Program-made: the position numbers and the translations under genes | Assembly (NCBI GenBank): GCA_963797115.1 | Contig: CAWCOH010000005.1 | Location: 310,001-374,000 of the forward strand | Source: AP-15 sp963797115 | Lineage (GTDB): Bacteria > Pseudomonadota > Alphaproteobacteria > ATCC43930 > CGMCC-115725 | Direction of reading: 5' to 3' | DNA length: 64,000 bases | Part shown: piece after piece, positions 56,688 through 64,000 of the stretch | How positions within the stretch are numbered: the first letter of the stretch is position 1 | How the letters are laid out: every line of letters begins with the position of its first letter | The notes under the pieces: model-generated | The model's database searches: none | The model's input: the letters and a program-made list of their open reading frames with translations, nothing else | Told to the model about the DNA's origin: nothing

Positions 56688-57860
56688 TCACGCGTCATCG
56701 GCAGCGAATTCGACCGCCTTCGCGAGCTGCATTTGGAAGACCATGCACCCGCTGCGGCGAAACGCGATCTCGGAGCCGACCAGGTACATCTCCCACATCC
56801 GGCAGAAGCGTTCGTCGTAGAGCCCACGCAGACGCTCACGATTGCGCTCGAATCGGCGGCGCCAGGCTCTTAGCGTCTCGGCGTAGTGCAGGCGGAGGAT
56901 CTCGACATCGGTAACCCATAGCTTCGATCGTTCGACCGCCGGCAGAACTTCCGAGAGCGCCGGAATGTAGCCGCCTGGAAAAATGTACTTGCGGATCCAG
57001 GGGTGGGTCGAGCCTGGCCCGTCCATGCGGCCGATCGAGTGCAGCAGGGCTACACCGTCCGGCGCCAGCAGCGACTTGAGCTGATCGAGGTACACACTGT
57101 AGTGATTGACGCCGACGTGCTCGAACATGCCGACCGAAACGATTCGGTCATAGTGCCCGCGTTCCTCGCGGTAGTCGCGCAGGCAGAACTCGACACGATC
57201 GGTCAACCCTGCCATTGCGGCGCGACGTACAGCTACTTTGTGCTGCTCGGTCGAAAGGGTCAGACCGGTCACCTGCGCGCCGCATTCACCGGCCAAGTAG
57301 AGCGCGAGGCCGCCCCACCCCGAACCGATGTCGAGCACCCTTTGCCCCGGTCGGATCATCAGCTTCGCTGCGATGTGCCGCTTCTTGTCGAGTTGCGCGG
57401 CGTCGAGGTCGTCGGTGTCGTCACGGAAGTAGGCGCAGGAATATTGCCGGTCCTGATCGAGGAACAATGCGTAAAGTTCTTCCGAAAGATCGTAGTGATG
57501 GGCGACGTTTCGGCGGGCACGCGGGAGCGGATTATATTGATGGAACCGGCGCAAGGGACTGAAGGTACCGTTTACGTGATGCCCCAGAAACCCCTCAGGT
57601 AAAAGCTCGAGATTGGCAGTCATCAAGTCGATAAGATCATAGAGGCTGCCTTCTTCGATGGTCAGCGTCCCACTCACATAAGCTTCGGGCAGGAAAAGCC
57701 GCGGTCTGACGAGCAGCTTCCAATGCAACGCCGAGTCGTGAAGCCGAATCGCAACGCTTGTGCCGGGTGACCCCTCGAAATCAAAGGAGCGCCCGCCGGC
57801 ATCGACAATACGAAGCCTGCCTACGCTGATGATCCGTTCGAACAGGCGTGCCAGCAGCAT
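56688..57860 (-). CDS. cfa: Cyclopropane-fatty-acyl-phospholipid synthase
   Basis: A 390-aa enzyme that adds a methylene group from SAM to the double bond of membrane phospholipid acyl chains. Family marks are AHHYDLSEELYALFLDQD, YSCAYF with the conserved Cys, VLDIGSGWGGLALYLA for SAM, the Glu in GMFEHVG and the His in LLHSIGR. I took MLLARLF at 57860; the frame is open to 58034 inside rplI. Its place between rplI and dnaB is not the usual one. Confidence 0.9.
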   Translation of the reverse strand: MLLARLFERIISVGRLRIVDAGGRSFDFEGSPGTSVAIRLHDSALHWKLLVRPRLFLPEAYVSGTLTIEEGSLYDLIDLMTANLELLPEGFLGHHVNGTFSPLRRFHQYNPLPRARRNVAHHYDLSEELYALFLDQDRQYSCAYFRDDTDDLDAAQLDKKRHIAAKLMIRPGQRVLDIGSGWGGLALYLAGECGAQVTGLTLSTEQHKVAVRRAAMAGLTDRVEFCLRDYREERGHYDRIVSVGMFEHVGVNHYSVYLDQLKSLLAPDGVALLHSIGRMDGPGSTHPWIRKYIFPGGYIPALSEVLPAVERSKLWVTDVEILRLHYAETLRAWRRRFERNRERLRGLYDERFCRMWEMYLVGSEIAFRRSGCMVFQMQLAKAVEFAADDA

Positions 57861-57888
57861 TGTATTGAGTGCAGGGGCAGACTGCGCC

Positions 57889-58470
57889 TCACCCGGCGCG
57901 GGTCCCCGCCAGCTCCTGTCGACGCGTCGGGGTCTCGGTAGCGGCAAACTCGGCTTCGCTGTCTTCTTCGTCGCGCAGGCGCAACGGGTCAATGCCCTTA
58001 GCCTGCATAGCAGCTTCTTCCGCCGACTGGGCAACGTTGGCGGTAATCGTAACTGAGACTTCCGGGTGTAGCACGATCCTCACCGAATGCATGCCCAGGC
58101 TCTTGATCGGCCTTTCGAGAACGACTTGGTGTTTTTCGATCGTGAAACCTGCTTCGGTCACCGCATCGGCGAGATCGCGAGCTGAAACCGAGCCGTAGAG
58201 CTGTCCGCTTTCACCCGCCTGACGGACGATGACGACGCTCAAGCCTTCGAGCGTGCCGCCGATTTCGGTCGCTTCCGACTTTCGCTGTAAATTGTTCGCC
58301 TCGAGTTGGGCGCGTTGGCTCTCGAAGTAGGCTAGGTTTTCCTTGGTCGCTCGCAGCGCTTTCTTCTGCGGCAATAAGTAATTTCGGGCAAACCCGGGCT
58401 TTACCTTCACGAGCTGACCCATTTGACCGAGCTTCTCGACCCGCTCGAGCAGGATCAGGTCAACCATCAT
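57889..58470 (-). CDS. rplI: 50S ribosomal protein L9
   Basis: A 193-aa protein. The N-terminal rRNA-binding domain is typical: LILLERVEKLGQMGQLVKVK then PGFARNYLLPQ. A C-terminal extension of about 40 acidic residues goes beyond the normal L9 length. GGAGG lies five bases before ATG 58470; ATG 58467 is an alternative. It overlaps the end of the DUF2232 gene by 11 bases. Confidence 0.96.
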   Translation of the reverse strand: MMVDLILLERVEKLGQMGQLVKVKPGFARNYLLPQKKALRATKENLAYFESQRAQLEANNLQRKSEATEIGGTLEGLSVVIVRQAGESGQLYGSVSARDLADAVTEAGFTIEKHQVVLERPIKSLGMHSVRIVLHPEVSVTITANVAQSAEEAAMQAKGIDPLRLRDEEDSEAEFAATETPTRRQELAGTRAG

Positions 58471-59404
58471 TTCTGCCTCCAAGGGACTGACGCACGGGGA
58501 AGCGATCGCGAAGCCGAAGCGAGGCATCGATCAACCCCAAAAATGTAATCAACAGCAACGGCCAACCGAACAACCCGGCGACCACATAGAATGAAACAAG
58601 CAGGATACCGGGCCGAGAGAACCGGTTTGCGAAGGCGTGAAGCACGCCCAGACCGGCAAGGCAGAACGGGAGAGCCAGCACAATCATTATGTTGACGCCG
58701 AGGAAACGCATGGTCGCTCCAAGCACCGTAGCCGCGGCGGCGAGCACCGGGAGCACCGGGAACCACATCGGAAGGCTTAGTGTGCCGAGGGCCGGCGAAG
58801 GCCGCCAGCTCACTCCAAAGCGCGCAAGCAGACCTTGGGCGAGAATGCCATTGATCAAGATCATTGCCATCCACGAGGCGGCAATTACGCCCGGCATGAT
58901 CATCGCGAGGAGATTGGCAAGCTCGTCGCGACCGGAGACGCTCTCGTCGAATAGGCGATCGAGCGCGGGAGCCAGCATCTCGCGTATCGCCAATTGAAGA
59001 CCGTCCGGGCCACCGAAGACCACAAGAGCAAGAGCCATCGCGGTCAGACCGAGACCGGTCAGCCAGACTGCGAGCAGTCCTGCTGGATACCATTCGATCG
59101 CGCCGGCCGCGGCAGTTCGGGCAAGCAGGGCCTGACGGACCAGCAGAATTACCGGCACGACGTTCAGGGCGGCAAACATCAGCGCCGCCGTAAGACTGCT
59201 TGCGGCGAGTAACATTACGGACGCCATGACACCCGCCGCCGAGGCAACACCGACGCCAAGCCACAACCCACCGATGAAGAGGGGCAGCTGAGAGAGATAG
59301 ATAAGGACTAGCGAGCTTGGTGAGCCCGTCGCTACGGCGAGAGACGGACCGGCGGCAAATGCGCCGCAAAGCGCCATGATCCCAGCAACTCCGATGCGAC
59401 CCAT
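58460..59404 (-). CDS. DUF2232 integral membrane protein
   Basis: A 314-aa membrane protein with about eight hydrophobic segments, in the position usual for DUF2232 genes between rpsR and rplI. The FFGV-like SWRPSPALGTLSLPMWFPV and YVVAGLFGWPLLLITFLGLIDASLRLR pieces fit the family. Function is unknown. Confidence 0.85.
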   Translation of the reverse strand: MGRIGVAGIMALCGAFAAGPSLAVATGSPSSLVLIYLSQLPLFIGGLWLGVGVASAAGVMASVMLLAASSLTAALMFAALNVVPVILLVRQALLARTAAAGAIEWYPAGLLAVWLTGLGLTAMALALVVFGGPDGLQLAIREMLAPALDRLFDESVSGRDELANLLAMIMPGVIAASWMAMILINGILAQGLLARFGVSWRPSPALGTLSLPMWFPVLPVLAAAATVLGATMRFLGVNIMIVLALPFCLAGLGVLHAFANRFSRPGILLVSFYVVAGLFGWPLLLITFLGLIDASLRLRDRFPVRQSLGGRNDG

Positions 59405-59427
59405 GCCGTCACCCGCCGCACGCCCAG

Positions 59428-59694
59428 CTACTTCACCATGTAAGGGAGCAGACCGAGAAACCGTGCCCGCTTGATTGCCTGTGCCAACTCTCGCTGCCTC
59501 TTGGTCGAGACTGCCGTGATCCGGCTCGGCACGATCTTGCCCCGCTCCGAGACGAAGCGCTGCAGCAGCTTGACATCCTTGTAGTCGATCTTTGGCGCAT
59601 TCGGGCCCGAGAACGGACAGGATTTCCGCCGACGGAAGAAAGGGCGCCGTGCTCCAGCGCCACGCGCCGAGCCGCCGGCCGACTGACTCTCCAT
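59428..59694 (-). CDS. rpsR: 30S ribosomal protein S18
   Basis: An 88-aa protein with the S18 core: FFRRRKSCPFSGPNAPKIDYKD, LLQRFVSERGKIVPSRITAVS and LAQAIKRARFLGLLPY. It starts directly after the rpsF stop, so the two are coupled. Confidence 0.97.
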   Translation of the reverse strand: MESQSAGGSARGAGARRPFFRRRKSCPFSGPNAPKIDYKDVKLLQRFVSERGKIVPSRITAVSTKRQRELAQAIKRARFLGLLPYMVK

Positions 59695-60135
59695 CTACGC
59701 CTCCACCGGTTCCGGCGCGCGCTCTGGGCGTTCGGCTCGCTCGGCTGCTCCGTCACGACCTTCGTACCGTTCGCGATCACTTGAGCTGCGCCGCTGGCGA
59801 TCGTCCCGGCTGCCGCGGCTCTGCATGATTACAGACGGACCATCGTCGAGTGCGTCGACCCGGATGGTCAGGTAGCGGATCACGTCTTCGTTGATCCGCA
59901 TCGTCCGTTCGAGTTCAGCGACGGCAGAGGGCGGCCCCTCGATGTTGAGCAGCACATAGTGCCCTTTGCGGTTTTTTCTCATCCGGTAGGAAAGATTGCG
60001 CAACCCCCAGTATTCCCGCTTTTTGACTTCGCCGCCATTGTCCGTGAGGAGCTGGGCGAAAGTGTCTGCGAGGGCATCGACCTGCGCCCCGGAAATGTCC
60101 TGGCGCGCGATAAATACGTTCTCATAAAGGGACAT
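59695..60135 (-). CDS. rpsF: 30S ribosomal protein S6
   Basis: A 146-aa protein with the S6 fold: SLYENVFIARQDISGAQVDAL, KREYWGLRNLSYRMRKNRKGHY and NEDVIRYLTIRVD. A charged Arg/Glu-rich C-terminal tail of about 45 residues is longer than in E. coli. ATG 60135 (MSLYENV) is the family start; the frame is open to 60174. It heads the minus-strand operon. Confidence 0.97.
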   Translation of the reverse strand: MSLYENVFIARQDISGAQVDALADTFAQLLTDNGGEVKKREYWGLRNLSYRMRKNRKGHYVLLNIEGPPSAVAELERTMRINEDVIRYLTIRVDALDDGPSVIMQSRGSRDDRQRRSSSDRERYEGRDGAAERAERPERAPEPVEA

Positions 60136-60381
60136 GCCGCGGAGAACCTTGTGGCTGTTCACGCAACGCCGCACCCCTGGAACAGACCGAACGGGCGCGA
60201 TCGCGAAAAGGCCGGGACACTATACCGGAAGCTGTCTCAGAGGCAAGACAACCATCACGGGATCTGCCTGGTGCAACTCTCACAGTTTCGCTCGTAGCGG
60301 CGCTCCCTTGACACCGGCTGCGGCGGGTCTATGACCATGTGGGGAAACGTCCGGCCAGTGCTGGATGGGGGAACCTTCCGA
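60136..60381. promoter_or_regulatory. Divergent promoter region between rpsF and fabD
   Basis: 246 bases between the divergent ribosomal protein and fatty-acid operons, expected to hold both promoters. No individual boxes or operator could be assigned. Confidence 0.5.
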
Positions 60382-61329
60382 ATGAAGCGCGCTTTTATCT
60401 TTCCGGGGCAAGGGTCCCAAGCGGTCGGGATGGGGCGCGATCTCGCCGGCGCATTTTCCACGGCCCGCTATCTCTTCGCAGAAGTCGACGAGGCGTTGTC
60501 GCAGCGCCTCTCGCAGCTGATGTTCGAAGGGCCGGAAAGCGATCTTATCCTCACCGAAAACGCCCAACCCGCGCTGCTGGCGGCGAGCCTTGCGGTGGTT
60601 CGGGTTCTCGAAGAGGAAGGCGGTCTCGTATTTGGCCGGCACGTTGCCTACGTGGCCGGACACTCCCTCGGCGAATATTCGGCGTTGGCAGCGGCGCGCG
60701 CTCTCTCGGTTGGCAGCGCCGTGCGCCTGGTCAAACTACGGGGACAGATAATGCAGAAGGCCGTGCCGCCCGGCGAAGGAGCGATGGCGGCGCTGCTGGG
60801 TTTGGATGTCGAAGCAGCGCGGACCATAGCGGCGGCCGCAGTCAGCGGCCCGGGCGAAGTGTGCGTGGTGGCCAACGACAATGCCCCGGGACAGGTTGTT
60901 GTTAGTGGACACCGCCACGCTGTCGAGCGGGCGATTGCAATCGCCCGCGAACGGCAGTCGCGCAGGTCGATTGTCCTCCCGGTTAGCGCCCCCTTTCATT
61001 CGCCGTTGATGGCGCCGGCCGCCGAAGTGATGCAGAAGGCACTCGATGAGGCGGCGCTACGCCCACCGGTGGTGCCGCTCGTCACTAATGTGTCGGCATC
61101 CGAGATCAGCGATCCGACGGAGATCAAACGCCAACTCGTCGGTCAGGTTACGGCGATGGTGCGCTGGCGCGAAAGCGTGCTCTACCTTGGGATGGCGGAG
61201 GTCGAGGAGGTCGTCGAAATCGGGACTGGTCGCGTGCTTGCCGGTCTGGTTAGGCGAATCGACCCGGCACTGGCAACCCGTTCAGTGGGCGCGCCCAGCG
61301 AGGTTGAAGCGCTGATCAAGGATTTCTGA
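60382..61329 (+). CDS. fabD: Malonyl-CoA:ACP transacylase
   Basis: A 315-aa enzyme that loads malonate onto ACP. It begins KRAFIFPGQGSQAVGMG, with the catalytic Ser in VAGHSLGEYSA, the Arg in LVKLRGQIMQ and the His in SAPFHSPLM. ATG 60382 is preceded by a weak GGGGAA; the frame is open to 60331. First gene of the fab operon. Confidence 0.97.
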   Translation: MKRAFIFPGQGSQAVGMGRDLAGAFSTARYLFAEVDEALSQRLSQLMFEGPESDLILTENAQPALLAASLAVVRVLEEEGGLVFGRHVAYVAGHSLGEYSALAAARALSVGSAVRLVKLRGQIMQKAVPPGEGAMAALLGLDVEAARTIAAAAVSGPGEVCVVANDNAPGQVVVSGHRHAVERAIAIARERQSRRSIVLPVSAPFHSPLMAPAAEVMQKALDEAALRPPVVPLVTNVSASEISDPTEIKRQLVGQVTAMVRWRESVLYLGMAEVEEVVEIGTGRVLAGLVRRIDPALATRSVGAPSEVEALIKDF

Positions 61330-61374
61330 GCTGCAGGCTCGCACGTCAGCGACCACTTCCGCCTAGGTCCTTCG

Positions 61375-62112
61375 ATGCTTGATCTATCAAGTCAGACCGT
61401 TCTGTTGACCGGAGCCTCCGGCGGCATCGGCGGAGCAATCGCCCGGGCCCTGTACCGTAGGGGAGCGCAGGTCATGCTGTCCGGCACGCGGGCGAGCGCT
61501 CTGGAGGCGCTGGCGGCGGAGCTGGGTGAACGCGCCCACGTGGGATTGGCTGATCTCTCCAACCCGGCGGCCGCAGATCGCCTGGTCAAGGAGGCCGAGG
61601 CGGCGATGGGCCGGGTCGATATTCTCGTCAACAATGCCGGCCTCACGCGCGACGCGTTAGCGCTGCGGATGACCGATGCCGATTTTCAGGCCGTTCTCGA
61701 CGTCAATCTGACCGCTGCTTTCCGGCTCACCCGACTGGCCCTCCGCGGCATGTTGCGGCGAAGGAAAGGCCGCGTCATCGGGATAACCTCGGTTGTCGCG
61801 CTTACCGGCAATCCCGGACAGGCCAACTACGCGGCCGCCAAGGCAGCAATGATCGGCATGTCAAAGTCGATCGCCGCCGAGGTTGCGAGTCGGGGCATTA
61901 CCGTTAACTGCGTTGCCCCCGGCGCGATCGTCTCGGGGATGACCGACAAGCTCACTGCGGAGCAGCAAGCGCGCCTGCTCGGGACGATCCCCGCTGGTCG
62001 GTTTGGTGCCCCCGACGACGTCGCAGCCGCGGTCCTCTATCTCGCTAGTCCCGAGGCGGCCTATGTCACTGGTCAAACCTTGCACGTTAACGGCGGTATG
62101 GCCATGGTATAA
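61375..62112 (+). CDS. fabG: 3-oxoacyl-ACP reductase
   Basis: A 245-aa SDR that reduces beta-ketoacyl-ACP with NADPH. It has LLTGASGGIGGAIA, NNAGLTRD, Ser in ITSVVALTGNPGQ, Tyr-x3-Lys in NYAAAKAA and VAPGAIVSGMTDK, and ends GGMAMV. It follows fabD by 45 bp. Confidence 0.97.
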   Translation: MLDLSSQTVLLTGASGGIGGAIARALYRRGAQVMLSGTRASALEALAAELGERAHVGLADLSNPAAADRLVKEAEAAMGRVDILVNNAGLTRDALALRMTDADFQAVLDVNLTAAFRLTRLALRGMLRRRKGRVIGITSVVALTGNPGQANYAAAKAAMIGMSKSIAAEVASRGITVNCVAPGAIVSGMTDKLTAEQQARLLGTIPAGRFGAPDDVAAAVLYLASPEAAYVTGQTLHVNGGMAMV

Positions 62113-62268
62113 AAGGCTTGTCCCAGTGGAATTGGCGCGGTGGGCGAAATCGTGCTATGGGATTCGCGCGTTCTATAGTGGCCCCGGCGGCGACACCATG
62201 ACGGCGGATGGCGCCGGGAACCCCAGTGCCCAAGCGACCCTCCAGCAATCCAACGAGGAAAAGAGCGG

Positions 62269-62502
62269 ATGAGTGACGTCAACGAGCGGGTCAAAAAGAT
62301 CGTCGTCGAGCATTTGGGTGTCGACGAATCGAAGGTGACCGAAAACGCCAGTTTTATCGACGATCTGGGTGCGGACAGCCTCGATACGGTGGAGCTCGTG
62401 ATGGCGTTCGAGGAGGAATTCGGATGCGAGATCCCCGATGATGCGGCCGAGAAGATCGTGACGGTCAAGGATGCTGTCAATTTCATCGAATCCCATAGTT
62501 GA
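62269..62502 (+). CDS. acpP: Acyl carrier protein
   Basis: A 77-aa acidic protein. The phosphopantetheine site is Ser37 in LGADSLDTVELVMA, with the usual ACP helices around it. It is 156 bp downstream of fabG. Confidence 0.98.
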   Translation: MSDVNERVKKIVVEHLGVDESKVTENASFIDDLGADSLDTVELVMAFEEEFGCEIPDDAAEKIVTVKDAVNFIESHS

Positions 62503-62599
62503 GCCTTTCGATAACCGGTCGATCTCGGATATGTCAGCTTCGGTTTGTGCCCGTCTGGCGGTTGAGCGGTCGTTTGTCCTTTAAGCCGCGAGAGTAGGG

Positions 62600-63862
62600 A
62601 TGCGGCGTGTCGTCGTGACCGGCATGGGGCTCGTGACGCCCCTCGGTATCGGCCTGGAGCGCAACTGGAGCAGCCTGACTGCTGGCGAATCAGGCATCCG
62701 CGCAATCCAGTCCTTCGAAGTTTCCGACTTGCCCGCGAGGATCGCCGCCCAGGTGCCTCGTGGCGATACCGCGTCGGGACTGTTCAATGCCGATGATTGG
62801 GTGCCGCCCAAGGATCAGCGCAAGATGGATGGGTTTATCGTCTATGCATTGGCGGCGGCCGCCCAGGCGGTCGAGGATGCAAATTGGCATCCGGACAGCG
62901 AAGAAGCCTGCGAGCGCACGGGCGTCATGATCGGCTCTGGCATCGGTGGGCTTCCGGGGATCACCGACGGGGCGCTGACCCTGCACGAGCGCGGCCCGCG
63001 CCGCCTGTCGCCGTTTTTCATTCCGGCCAACCTGATCAACTTGGCTTCTGGCCATGTCTCGATCCGTTATGGTTTCACCGGCCCAAACCACGCCGTAGTC
63101 ACGGCCTGTTCCAGTGGAGCTCATGCGATCGGTGATGCGGCCCGGCTGATCATGTTGGACGATGCCGATGTGATGGTCTGCGGCGGTACCGAAGCGGCAG
63201 TGTGCCGATTGGGGCTGGCGGGCTTTGCGGCGGCGCGCGCCCTGTCGACGGGTTTCAACCACGATCCGCCGAGCGCCTCCCGACCCTGGGACCGGGAGCG
63301 TGACGGATTTGTGATGGGAGAGGGCGCAGGAATCCTTGTTCTCGAGGCATACGAGCACGCAAAAGCGCGCGGGGCGAAGATCTATGCCGAGGTGATCGGC
63401 TACGGCATGTCGTCGGACGCTTTCCACCTGACAGCTCCCTCGGAGGACGGCAAAGGCGCCTTCCGGTCGATGCGCAATGCTCTGAAGCGTGCGGGCTTGC
63501 CGCTGGACAAGATTGACTACATCAACGCGCACGGGACCTCGACGCCGCTCGGTGACGAGATCGAACTCGGTGCCGTCAAGCGGCTGTTCGGCGAGCATGC
63601 ATACGCGCTGTCAATGTCCTCGACTAAGTCGGCGATCGGACATTTGCTCGGTGCCGCGGGGAGCGTCGAGGCGATCTTCTCGATCCTCGCAATCCGCGAC
63701 GGGGTGGTGCCGCCGACCCTGAACCTCGACAATCCGTCGCCGTCCTGCGACGTCGATCTGGTGCCGAAGCAGGCGAAAGAGCGCAAGGTGAAGTACGTGC
63801 TCACCAATTCCTTCGGCTTCGGCGGGACCAACGCTTCTCTGATTTTCACCGGCCCGCCCTGA
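62600..63862 (+). CDS. fabF: 3-oxoacyl-ACP synthase II
   Basis: A 420-aa condensing enzyme. The active-site Cys is in VTACSSGAHAIGD, the two His in NAHGTSTPLGD and SAIGHLLGAAG, and it ends NSFGFGGTNASLIF. It follows acpP by about 97 bp and shares the fab operon. Confidence 0.97.
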   Translation: MRRVVVTGMGLVTPLGIGLERNWSSLTAGESGIRAIQSFEVSDLPARIAAQVPRGDTASGLFNADDWVPPKDQRKMDGFIVYALAAAAQAVEDANWHPDSEEACERTGVMIGSGIGGLPGITDGALTLHERGPRRLSPFFIPANLINLASGHVSIRYGFTGPNHAVVTACSSGAHAIGDAARLIMLDDADVMVCGGTEAAVCRLGLAGFAAARALSTGFNHDPPSASRPWDRERDGFVMGEGAGILVLEAYEHAKARGAKIYAEVIGYGMSSDAFHLTAPSEDGKGAFRSMRNALKRAGLPLDKIDYINAHGTSTPLGDEIELGAVKRLFGEHAYALSMSSTKSAIGHLLGAAGSVEAIFSILAIRDGVVPPTLNLDNPSPSCDVDLVPKQAKERKVKYVLTNSFGFGGTNASLIFTGPP

Positions 63863-63934
63863 GGCAAGATCGGGCAAGTCGAGGTTTGCACCGCTGCTGA
63901 TACAACCGCGGCTCGACAGGAGAAGGCGGGGCGG

Positions 63935-64000
63935 GTGAGCGTAGCTAGCATGACGGGGTTCGCACGTACGGACGGCGAAGCGCTGGGTATCTCCTGGGTG
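63935..64000 (+). CDS. YicC-family protein, 5' end only
   Basis: The last 66 bases begin a frame that reads VSVASMTGFARTDGEALGIS. MTGFAR is the start of the YicC/YloC family, which includes endoribonucleases. GTG 63935 follows AGGAG by about 12 bases; the ATG at 63950 is the usual family start. The gene runs off the window. In many relatives mltG lies between fabF and yicC; it is absent here. Confidence 0.75.
   Translation, partial: MSVASMTGFARTDGEALGISWV

Overview
The window looks like a chromosome segment of a GC-rich alphaproteobacterium, probably of the Rhodospirillales type. This rests on high-GC third codon positions, the block rpsF-rpsR-DUF2232-rplI-dnaB-alr-mlaE-mlaF-radA-cvpA-purF divergent from fabD-fabG-acpP-fabF-yicC, Tat-type secreted proteins, and small alphaproteobacterial stress-type proteins (DUF3309, DUF883, PRC-barrel). 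The genus cannot be named from sequence alone.

Layout. 0.2-13.0 kb is a surface-polysaccharide locus. It holds an O-antigen ligase/polymerase-like membrane protein, two membrane-anchored SGNH hydrolases, a NodU/CmcH-type carbamoyltransferase followed by a 50-aa DUF5989 protein and an SxtJ-type membrane protein, a Wza-type export lipoprotein, a frame-disrupted Wzz-type chain-length protein, a 2OG-Fe(II)-oxygenase-like protein with an altered iron-binding motif, and a priming sugar-phosphate transferase. 13.4-21.0 kb is a complete dipeptide/oligopeptide-type ABC importer operon with two tandem, closely similar binding proteins, two permeases and two ATPases.

21.0-47.6 kb is a patchwork. Intact genes are interspersed with gene remnants. 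Intact genes include an ankyrin protein, several small envelope or stress proteins, SDR enzymes, an S41-family protein that lacks both catalytic residues, a DUF5681 protein, a peptidoglycan-binding protein, DUF4279, a radical SAM enzyme, ndk, a CYP153-like P450, a Tat-exported transglutaminase-like protein, an FAD oxidoreductase, DoxX, an alpha/beta hydrolase with a divergent LysR regulator, and a TPR protein. Remnants or disrupted genes are an acyl-CoA synthetase tail, two pieces related to the radical SAM gene, a DUF559 tail, a LysR effector domain, a cyclase-TPR gene with three shifts, and a quinone reductase and a TSUP permease with one shift each.

47.6-64.0 kb is conserved core: purine synthesis (purF), cvpA, DNA repair (radA), the Mla lipid-transport ABC pair, alanine racemase, replicative helicase, a cyclopropane fatty acid synthase placed between rplI and dnaB, ribosomal proteins, and on the other strand the fatty-acid synthesis operon ending in the first codons of a YicC-family gene. 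No lesion was seen in this core, so the frameshifts of the accessory part are more likely decay than poor sequence, although single-base assembly errors cannot be excluded.

The points most worth following are the HxG-type iron-oxygenase-like protein, the carbamoyltransferase-DUF5989-SxtJ-SGNH module in a polysaccharide locus, the S41 pseudoprotease, and the radical SAM gene with its relics. No tRNA, rRNA, CRISPR array, complete insertion sequence or prophage was recognised.
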